A DNA stretch of 64,000 nt from Leuctra nigra (taxonomy: Eukaryota > Arthropoda > Insecta > Plecoptera > Leuctridae), in assembly GCA_934045905.1 (NCBI GenBank), contig OW203768.1:13358316-13422315 (forward strand), read 5' to 3'. The first letter of the stretch is position 1. Every line of letters begins with the position of its first letter. The notes under the pieces were generated by a model. That model did no database searches, was not told the origin of the DNA, and saw nothing but the letters and a program-made list of their open reading frames with translations. The translations under genes were made by a program, and so were the position numbers. This document shows positions 10,058 to 19,500 of this stretch, piece by piece.

Positions 10058-11075
10058 TGCCACGCCGGCGTCGTCGCCTCGGGCAGAAATAACCAGTGCC
10101 GGGCTAGCAACAGCTGGAGATGGGTGTGGGCGGGTGATCTCGTGGTAGTTGACAAAGAGAGAGACACGACATGAGCGAGAGCAATAGGATCAGAACTAGG
10201 TGCTAGACTATCAAGACATAAGGCTGTGATGTCCAGTTGACATTAATTATGGTTTTATTACATAACCTCAAGTGAGGAATAAATGAACAGTCAAATAAAC
10301 ACAACATACAAATGATCAGAATGAGATAACAGATTACCGGGGGTTTGACCTCCTCGCGTAAATGGACTCTGTGTACAACACAGGTCGTAACCTCATCAGC
10401 TGTGTGCCTGGAGGCAACACAACACATGCAATTGAATGAATAGCAAATAAGACTGATACAATACAATGATAAATATAATAAACTCTTTACTTACACTCCT
10501 CCGTGATAAGATGCTCGCCGAATTACTTCGGACATTTACTTAAATAGAACTCGTACAGACGACGTTCTAAGATTACTGGACTTACTTAATACAATGTTGA
10601 ATTTAGATAGGTTTGATGATCCGAAAAGGGTGCCCTTTCCCTGACTGCCTGACTCTCCGCGGAGACAATCCAAGTGTGGCCACACTTGATTGCAATACAA
10701 AAACTACGCAACGACAAAATACATTAACTACTCTATTTCAAGTAGGCCACAGGGGCACAATAATGATTCTGTTAACAAAGCTCAAGATTGAACCTGCAAG
10801 TAGGGGCTGGACGACCAGTCGCACTACGTTATATCCGCTACAACTTAGCGTGGTTACAATCTACATTTAAACACTACTCACGCGGCGATGTGAAGTCGAC
10901 GACGGTCAGTCAGAGAAAGAGAATGAGCTCAGGTCGCCGATCCGCGAACTCGACTATCATTGACCATTGCGCATGACATCTTTTCTGCTCTAGGCGACCC
11001 TCCAAATATGGGTACAAATGCCGGCTAATGGTAACGACTTGACGTTGGCGCCAGCGCCGAATTCAAACCGTTACA
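10058..11075 (-). repeat. 5' LTR of the gypsy element
   Basis: Copy of 4534-5551, same length and no difference seen. It is the transcription-start LTR for the minus-strand element. Its outer end faces the PVF-like reading frame, leaving about 90 bp between the LTR edge and that frame's candidate ATG. Confidence 0.95.
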
Positions 11076-11165
11076 ATATGGCACCACGAATCGACGGTAA
11101 GCCTGTCATAAAAGCCTATCATTTCACTGATAGCCACTTGCCTGAGAGAGCTGAAGAAGACAGCA

Positions 11166-11632
11166 ATGGCGCAGTGTAATCTTGCTCTCTACTTCTTCAT
11201 AGCCTTGCTCATCCAAGATCAAGCAAATTGCATTCGAAACACACAAAGAAACAAATTTTAATAGATTTTAAATCGAACAAACGGGAAAGTCGCGAATTTA
11301 AAATATGGTGTTCTAATAACAGCCATGTACCACATCGAAAATTCATTTCGGTTAAAAGTGATTTGAATAATTCGACGAGCGAAGTTTGGTATCCTGAACG
11401 ATTTGTTCTTCATCGATGTGGGGATTGTAACGGTTGTTGCGAACCCGAACGTTCGAATACAAATTCAAAAAGCAGCGGCAAAGATGGAGTGTGCAGGGCG
11501 ACGAAAACGAGGGTGAACATGCAGTTCACAGTGTCTGATAAAGTAAAGATTAAAAGCAACATGAAAAATATTAAATTGACGAATCATACAAGATGCGAGT
11601 GTGTTGTGCCCCCTATTAACAAGCCGAAATAG
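11166..11632 (+). pseudogene. PDGF/VEGF-like growth factor (PVF type), secretion signal and cystine-knot domain in different frames
   Basis: An ATG at 11166 opens a textbook signal peptide (MAQCNLALYFFIALL, then small residues before C), but that frame stops about 30 codons in. The adjacent frame, open from 11180 to a stop at 11632, carries a PDGF/VEGF domain. It has YPERFVLHRC, a GDCNGCC cluster, a further Cys, a basic stretch and a final HTRCECV. Such proteins are secreted ligands of PVR/VEGFR-type receptor tyrosine kinases. Joining signal and domain needs a one-base deletion to be undone, and I see no GT donor between them, so this is either a true frameshift, an assembly error, or a gene whose real first exon lies elsewhere. 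A possible short intron 11097-11202 (GTAAGC...CATAG) is an alternative. Confidence 0.7.
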
Positions 11633-11728
11633 TGGACAAGTTGAACTTTTGAAAAAACATTCGAATTCATCCCGAATGGCGTTCAAACGTAAGTTGAAAC
11701 TGCAGACATTCTAAATTGTTTCTTCTTA

Positions 11729-11978
11729 GGATACGGTTCTCGTCAGATCACCGAGGAAGCAACATCGAGTGGGGTCACTGTTGGGATGGGTGCCCGTTTA
11801 ATTCTAGCGTTGACAACGCCGTTGAGTCAGAGAGACTGGGGTGGCTGGTGAGGTCCTCGTCCCACCCTGTTATTGCACAGAATCAGATTCTGCCCGAATC
11901 CGGTATTAATAGGAGGGGGTCATGGGGGGGACAATAGCCATCTGACAAAATGTGCCGACCTGTATGTTTCCTCTGTTT

Positions 11979-11980
<2 letters not shown>
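11729..11980 (+). mobile_element. 5S rRNA-derived SINE (SINE3-like), 5' truncated
   Basis: From about 11731 the sequence follows the middle and end of 5S rRNA: CGGTTCTCGTC.GATCACCGA, an AAGCA...TCG segment at the A-box position and GGATGGGTGCC at the C-box position, with small gaps. The first ~25 bases of 5S are missing. The unrelated body continues for roughly 170 bp and abuts a 31-base C run. The downstream limit is my estimate. Confidence 0.7.

Positions 11981-12011
<31 letters not shown>
11981..12011. repeat. Homopolymer of 31 C
   Basis: An uninterrupted C run directly after the 5S-derived SINE. A 30-base C run also follows the tRNA-derived SINE (33833-33862). Confidence 0.95.
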
Positions 12012-12012
<1 letters not shown>

Positions 12013-12072
12013 TATATTTTTTCTGGTGAAAAAACTTACTAATTGGTGTACTTACTTATTCGACCAAAAAGT

Positions 12073-13330
12073 AAATCCAAATATGAGAAATCCAAAAATG
12101 TATGGCCCATGCTGAATTCCTGCAACTTTCGGAGTAATTGAGCGAGCGACTCCTTTTGGCTCTTTTGGCACGGACCTCTGTTTTTTTTGTAATTTTTTTG
12201 TAATTTTTTCTGCATACTAACCAATACACAGGTCGCACCGTTGCACCGATCGATCTGAACTTTTGCACACACGTAGAGACAACCTTTTCTGTTTGGCGCA
12301 GACCCTACTTATTTTTAAATCCCTTCATTGGTTAAAATTTAAATAAACATCTCATGATAGGTTGAAAAATGAAAATGGTCTTCGATAAATCTGACTAAAC
12401 TCATATTTTGCATGGTCATTAAGACCAAAATTGTCTCTTATTTTACAAATTTTTAAGAACGTTTATTGAATTAAAACACAGAATATAAGAAGGTAGGTAG
12501 GTACCATGATTCATTGTATTTATTATTATTTTTGAAATAACCATTAAACTTTTTACAACAGTTCAACTATATTGAAGTATAAAATTCTCATTTAATGTCC
12601 TGTAGTTTGCAACTGCCCCCAATAATAAGCTTCCAATTTTATATCTTTTAGAATTAACAAAACTTTAACATGGGAGGTTTAGGAAAATCATTTCGAATTA
12701 ATAACTTTAAAATGACACACGTTAATATTGTTTTAAATTTTCCTAATAGTATGACCGTATGTCTACCAGAAAATAATTAAATTTAAATTTTCTCAGAAAC
12801 TAGACACGAGAAGTGTGTCATTTTTTCAGGGATTGTTATTGTTATTAAAACTTATTCTCAATAAGTACACAAAAAATTATGACGATCTGAGACTATGCAT
12901 CAAGTGATCGAACCACCTTAAGGATTTGGATATTAATTTTAATTTCTTAATTATTTAATTTAAATCTGAATTAACCAAATTTTTATTTAAAAAAACGCAG
13001 TTTATATTTAAAATATTACTTATATAATATTCAATTTTAAATTTTCCAAAAGTCGCCTATTTCTTGTGTTATTTGACATTTAATTGTTTAATTTAATTAC
13101 TTATTTACTGCGAAAGTTGCAGGAATTCAGCATGGTGCCATACATTTTTGTATTTCTCGTGGTCGAAATTATTATGAGTATACACAAATTTTCATGTTTC
13201 TCAATATTTGCACAATTCTTGGAAGTATGTATGGACTACACTATGAATGCTATTTCAAAACTTTTAAAATGGCTATGTAAATACTTCACCGATTGGGCTG
13301 AAAATGTGTAAAATATGAAATAATGTTGGT
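12073..13330. repeat. Unclassified interspersed repeat with inverted ends
   Basis: The segment near 12073-12150 and the segment near 13096-13172 are inverted copies of about 70 bp sharing the GAATTCCTGCAACTTTC core. The left part continues with a motif family (GAGCGAGCGACTCC, 'TTTTGGC', then a T run and CGATCGATCTGAA) that recurs at about 34436-34570 and 35715-36189 plus 38471-38960. Whether this is one foldback element or two copies in opposite orientation is not settled. No transposase frame was found. Confidence 0.55.
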
Positions 13331-13450
13331 CTTGATCACCCTGCAAATTTTAAACTTATCGAAACGTTTTAACTTTTAATTTTCGACCAATCAGAAGAGA
13401 ATTTGTTTGAAAGTTTGGAAATTGTGATACGTGTAAAATGCTGGTCTTGA

Positions 13451-14000
13451 GGGGGGATGCCCAAGTAGAGGTCTCCGATAGATATCTGAATTAATATGCT
13501 TATTTAATAGATTATTTCCTTGTGCACCAAATAAAAGCAAGAAAAAGTGGGGTAGCCGAACTAATTTCCAAGATATAACACTTTATAAATTTGAGTTATA
13601 GCCCTGTCTTTAACATGGCTATAGTCGAAAAGACTCAGTAAATTTCCATTTTCCATTTAAACCATTTTCCGTCGATAGCGGATAGATTTTTCCAAAAACT
13701 AAATTGTGTGTATATTAGACATAGATGTATTTGTTAAGATTTTTATATATACACCTAGCCGCATGTTTTTAAAAGTTAGACGCCAAATTCTAAATAATTT
13801 TCCTCTACCTCCTGTGTTAAAATTTCCTCATATTCTGAAGACATCATATTGAAAACTCAATATAAGTCGAGAGTTGCAAGTTACAAGACATTTGATGCAT
13901 CTTTAACATTAAAATATAGTTGATATGTTGAAAAAAATTAATAATAAATGGAAAATGTCAACAAAAAATATTTTCGGAAAATCTACTTGGGCATCCCACC
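13451..14000. mobile_element. MITE family 2, copy A
   Basis: Inverted ends GGGGGATGCCCAAGTAGA at the left and its complement at the right enclose 550 bp. The right flank is TTAA (14001-14004), the left flank TTGA, a one-base decayed TTAA. A near-complete second copy is at 39790-40332. It abuts the MITE family 1 copy at 14005, both using the same TTAA. Confidence 0.7.
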
Positions 14001-14004
14001 TTAA

Positions 14005-14626
14005 GGTGGCTGTATATCACGTGACTTTTCAACCAAAAAGCTACACATTTTCAATTGGAAGGGTTCAGTTTTGCAAAGACTTCTCCCTCATCAGATAAGT
14101 TAGGACACATCTGTTGGAACTAATCGACGCAGAAAAGAACTGCGAAAATAACATATACTATGATATTACTTCCTTGCACCTAAATATTCTCAAATCAAGA
14201 CCTGAAGTTGAAGGAAATTCTACGAGTTGCCAAGAACAGCAAACATTACTCTAATAAAAAGGCACATATGCATCACAAACCTGACGCAATGTCAGAATAT
14301 ATAACATGCACTCTTTCTTCCTCTTTCCAACGAAATGTTGAGATATTAATTATATCCACTATTATGAATGTAATGTTTAAACGAACAGCACTTGGTTTTG
14401 ACAGTCTTCACACGCGTACGTATACACGAGATTTGTGTTGTTTTTATTATTAAATCACTGCAAAATTAAATAATATTGACTAAAATTATTGATAAGCTCC
14501 AGTATGAAACGAATTTTCTTAATAAATCACCTTGGATTACTCAATTTGAACGATGTAAGGTATGTACTCATAGGTAACTATTTCTTTTGATCGGATGTAG
14601 CGAAATAAAGTCACGTGATATGCAAT
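14005..14626. mobile_element. MITE family 1, internally deleted copy
   Basis: This matches 2327-3650 at both ends of its body but lacks about 0.7 kb of the interior; the join is near 14535. The left end (GGTGGCTGTATATCACGT) is intact after TTAA. The right end stops after AAGTCACGTGATATG, so the terminal ~15 bp are lost. Confidence 0.7.
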
Positions 14627-15386
14627 GGCTTTCATGACATCGCAAAATTTCAAATTGAGTGGAGCAACCAATCGTTTTTTTTTTAATTTTTAACCATTAA
14701 CAGATTGCAAAAATGTCGGTTTGCAAACCCCAGAGTTGGTTGATCCTTACTTGTGTACAAATATATACAAAATAAAAAAATTGAATAAAATAATTCAGGA
14801 AAGTCTAATTTTGGGAGTGCCTGTAAAAATATCGTTCCATTCATCTTCAGACGCTATCTGTAAAGAGATTTATAACTCGGATCTGCAGTTGAATAAATTA
14901 AATGCTTTAGTTACAAGTTTTTGATAAATTCCCACCTTAGTCAAATAAATATTATTTGACATGTAGGAATTATATTATTGAATGTCAATATTCATGTGAC
15001 TAAACCAATAGTAAACTTGCAGTAATATTTCGTAAAAAAAACATTTTAGAAGATATTTTCCTTGTTTGTCTACTGCAGTGTTGACAATTTATAATTTGAA
15101 TGCAGGATTTCTGCCGGGAGATAAAGCAAGGCCGGGGAGTGGGGGGGGGGGGAAGAAATTTATAATTCTGCTATGGGGGAAGAAAAGAAACAACCCTCCC
15201 CCACACTTGGCCCCACAGGTATTTATTTTGCTTCTTGGACTCTTTCAAAACAATTTTGAGACGATTTTTGATTTTGAGTTTTTAGGTGCAATTTGTTTAT
15301 TTCTTTTTCTTTTTGACATCCGGCGAAGGGGGTATAGGAGGGCGGCAAGAGCCCATTTGTGGCCCTCCAGGCGCTAGTTTTATATA
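14627..15386. other. Spacer, no gene seen
   Basis: AT-rich sequence with a G run of about 12 bases near 15140. Short open frames here show no recognisable protein. Confidence 0.5.
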
Positions 15387-15817
15387 TCGTCGGCTACACG
15401 GCAAAACCTCGTAAGTGCCATTTTGCAAAATGTTCAGGAGAGACAAAAAACATCACAATTTGAAAATATAGGTAGGATCAAAATTATTTTTATTGGTAAA
15501 TTCATGTAAAAATATACTACACATACTAATTGACTCAAAACTTAAAATATTTTTTAGTTCCTATTATATAAAGCACTTACGTGTTTTTACTCACGTTAAC
15601 GTATCAGTTTTAAGCACTTTACGCCATTACACAAAGGCACCTGCGTGGTTTTGCTGATCACTTGGTTTCATATATGTTAAATAACAAGGATTTCCATTGG
15701 TCAAAGATTTTTGCGGGAATATTCAAATGCAGGAATCATTATTAAGCTATTGAAAAAACTCAACAGTCCATTTTTGGCCAAAATGGCACTTACGAGGTTT
15801 TGCCGTGTAGCCGACGA
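15387..15817. mobile_element. MITE with ~42-bp inverted ends, TA flanks
   Basis: The ends start TCGTCGGCTACACGGCAAAA and are repeated in reverse at the right. TA dinucleotides flank both (15385-15386, 15818-15819), compatible with a Tc1/mariner-type target. The body is non-coding. Confidence 0.65.
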
Positions 15818-15819
15818 TA

Positions 15820-16530
15820 TAGCAAATAATTTAATCAGGTATATGATAGAGGTAGAAGGCCCGAAGTTCATTTCAATGATTCTTGAATCTTTTTGGAACA
15901 GAAAAAAACCTTAAATATATTTCAATTCCGATTTTTGTAATATTTCTTCACAATTTTTTACAATGATGAAAAAATCATTCCATTCACATAGATACAATCT
16001 TTCGGAAATATCAACAATATCATAGTGCGAGGGGCAATAAGCATTCGCTTCCCTCTGGAGAAGACAACCCAAACATTGCATTTATTTTTTCGAGTATTTC
16101 TTTTGATTTTCGGTCTTTGAGGAATTCTAGGCTGACTAAAGATCTCTACTATATTGAATTATTGAGTTATCAAGTTTCCTGAGAATTTCAAAAATATATT
16201 GGACATTTCTTAGCCTGTAAAAAACATATGGGTAGGTATTTAATTTAAAAAACTTTATAATTGTAAAAAAATATAATTTTATTATATAAAATAATAATAA
16301 TAAAAATAAATAGTTCAATAATCTGAAATAAATTTTTAAAAAATGTGAATATTGGCTTGATGTGGAATAATTATAGGTAATAGCCCAGAGGAACACCAAT
16401 AATAACATAACACATAAAATAAAATAGAAAGTATAGACAATTTTTATTGCTTTTCTAATTACACAAATCATCAATAAATTCACATGGTAACACAGACAGT
16501 AAATTTAGACATACACATATTATTCGCGCG
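15820..16530. other. AT-rich spacer downstream of the tektin gene
   Basis: Very AT-rich, with no coding feature recognised. The part next to 16530 probably includes the tektin-2 3' UTR, since that gene runs on the minus strand and stops at 16531. Confidence 0.5.
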
Positions 16531-19500
16531 TTATGTAAAAACCGGTGGGATTTCCTCCAGCATCTTGGTAAGCTGGAAGTCGGGAGCGATCTTTGCGTCT
16601 GGCGTACGATCGATGGCGAGCAGCCGCTTTCTAGTGTCGATCACGCGCAAGTCGGTCATCAACGCGTGGTTTTTGTTGTCCAGGTCATTGTTGATTGTCA
16701 CGCGTAGAGTCTCCAGTTTGTTTAACATTGTCCTGAGATGGAAGAAAATAAAACATCTTGGATAGTTTCTTTGAAATCACCTTTTTAAAAGAAGATACAT
16801 TTTTTGCATAAGAATGTTTAAATTGTTGACTGAATAAAAATAACATAAAAAATCAGAAGTGTATAACATAAAACACTCTAAAGGACCATATGTAATATAA
16901 TTTACAATTCTAATTTCATGATATACGTATGAACTTTGTATAATATTATTGATTGTGATTGGGAAAAAGCTCTAATTAGGTACCTGAAATTACAATTTAA
17001 CACTTTGCAACATAATTTAAAGGTTTGGTACCTATAGATAGATAGAATGGACAATCGAATGGACAGATCGATCGGTTTATTGGTATCGTGTGACTAGTGC
17101 TGTGAGGCGATAAATTTCTCGAGAAAGAGAAATTTTTCCAAACAAAATTTTCCGGTGAATTTTTTTAAAAGATGTAATAAAATGAAAGAAGTAGCCTGAA
17201 CACTGAATTCTATCATTTATCTAACTTATTAATTAATATAATACGGTAACATTAGGACTGCACTGTTAATAATTCAAAAACTGTTAAGCCGAAATTGAAA
17301 TTAGTGTGTACCCATTACTTTTCAAATAATTGCCGCCTTCCGTTTGTTCAATGGAAATAGAAACTTGTCCACATCATACATGGCCTAACTGAACATTAGG
17401 GTTGGGCGAACCTCATATTTTTTAACTGAACCAAACCTAGAACTGAACTTTAAATATTTGACCGAACCTCCAAACCGAACCGAACCTCTGGCCCTTTTTA
17501 CCTGCAGTGGTTTTATCACTTATTACTTAGTCACACATGGCATAGTTTGCACAAGGGGATTTTGCATTTTATTGTTCCTTCTTTTGTAATACTAACACTT
17601 GTGCAAAATTGTCACCTGGTGCTACTCTGCTCTCAATTAACTAATTTATGCCCATCATTGCATTTTATTTTTGATAAAATTGATTCACATATAATTGAAT
17701 AAAAAGAAATGTAAAAATAAAATAGTAAAAGAAAATTAAAATTGTTAATTTCTGTAACACATGTTTGGTTGGATATTTCATTTTAAGGTTCGGTTCGGGT
17801 TTTTAACCGGTTCGCCCAACCATACTGAACATGAATCATCGTCAATTAAAATTTAGTTAAAAAATACAAATTCTCCAAAATTTCTCCATCGGAGAAATTC
17901 TTTGAAAAAATATTCTCGAGACATTTACAATGTACTAGGTGTGACTTGGGCAGTGCTGGTAAAATCACAAACAAAGAACTCATAGAAAAAGCCGTAAGAG
18001 TACGCTTAACTAGGATCGTTTCCCGAATCGTTTGACACTTACCTGGCAGCGTCGATGTTAGCGCGTAGTTGATCCCGAATCTCGCGGAGATGTTTCACCT
18101 CGTGAGCAAGTCCGTCCGCTCCCGGGTCTTGCACCAGCTCCGGACCGCACCGGAACATCCGGTTCTCCAGCCGGGTCTCGGCAAGCTTCACGCTCTCCGT
18201 CTTGTCGCGGAGCGATGCCTCCAACACATCGATCTCCATCAGTAACATATCCTCATCCTCTTTCATCTGTAATGATTAACCGAGAGCAGCGAGTGTTATT
18301 ACTAGTATTAGGCATGGGATTGATGAACCATTATAGATATTATCGATAAACAATTACTTTTTCGATATAATAATGAAAGATTTATTATTGAAAATAAAGA
18401 AAATAAAACTAACTAACGAAAATACTTGGAAGTTGTGAATAGTTGTCTGAAAACAACTTAGGTAACAAGTATCTTTTACATATTTCATATTTATAAGTAT
18501 ATAGGTAGGTAACTACATACAGAAGTTATTACTACTTGAAAGAAACAATAATCACATAAAGGTTGAATAGGTAACAGAATATTTGAATTTCCTTGTCATC
18601 TGCAAACTTGTAATATCAGTCAGTCAAGAAGTTTTTCCTCTTTGACTGCTGCTAATGAAGATTTAAACAAGATTTACTATTCTGTGAAATATGACTGAAA
18701 GATGTCATGTAACTATCATGCAATAAAGGGTTAATTATATTTTCGATAACTTATGGTGACAAAATTATCCCTTCCCATTACTAGTTACTATTGCACTTGT
18801 AACTTGAATTAATTTTGTACTGAGTAAAATTCTCTGGTTGTAGAGTTAAAATTAACAGTTTGATCAAGATTTTTTGCATGGCCAAAATAGTAGTAGCTAG
18901 CTACTACCTAGTAAGTTTACAGTCAATTTAAAAATAAATTTACTGATGTATTAGTACCGTATTAACTCGTGTATAAGACGCACTCGTGTATAAGACGCAC
19001 CCTTGTTTTGAGAAGTCTATTTTAAGAAAACACTTAGCATGCATGTATAAGACGCAGTAAATGATGAAAAACAGTGTGTGTTTGTATACATGATATCCAT
19101 CTAAATGTTGGTTTTCCAGCTAACTGAGCTATTTGAATGAAAATCACTGCCAACTTGTTGTAAACAAACAGTGATTTCATGCTTCTGAGAAAGGGGGGAG
19201 GGGAGTCTTTTCCCAGCAGCTGTTGCTTGCTCTAAGAGGCATGCACCTGCCTCTCCTCTGCATTCCAAAACAAACCCAACTCCCCTCCTCCCCTTCCATT
19301 AAGATCGCCATTCAACAGTGTTTTGTCTATTTTATGTCTGTCAGAGCAATGTTTTTCAGACGTTAACATATATTTTGTCTCCTGATCTAAATGCAAGGGA
19401 AAACATTTTGTTGCAAAAATGTAATATGTTAATAGTGTTGTGTCTAGACACAGTATGAGTAGTCCAGACAGAGTGAGAGGGAAAGGCAGAGATAGACAAC

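Larger units (their letters stand above)
4534..11075 (-). mobile_element. Complete Ty3/gypsy LTR retrotransposon
   Basis: Two 1018-bp LTRs bound the element, which is read on the minus strand. The LTRs begin TG and end CA and are flanked by a 4-bp target duplication ATAT (4530-4533 and 11076-11079). Between them are gag and pol in the order protease, reverse transcriptase, RNase H, integrase, the Ty3/gypsy order. There is no envelope frame between pol and the 3' LTR. A primer binding site candidate and a purine-rich stretch next to the 3' LTR are present. LTR copies look identical by eye and both genes are open, so the insertion is recent and could be active. Confidence 0.95.

Noticed and set aside
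11078..11179. Short upstream ORF starting MAPRIDGKP, overlapping the PVF start
   Set aside because: 34 codons with no family resemblance; its ATG is formed by the target duplication sequence itself. May matter only as a uORF.
11729..11810. Functional 5S rRNA gene
   Set aside because: The first ~25 bases are missing, there are several indels, and a SINE-like body follows.
16136..16483. 115-codon minus-strand frame rich in hydrophobic residues
   Set aside because: AT-rich spacer producing F/L/I/Y-rich chance translation; no homology and no splice context.
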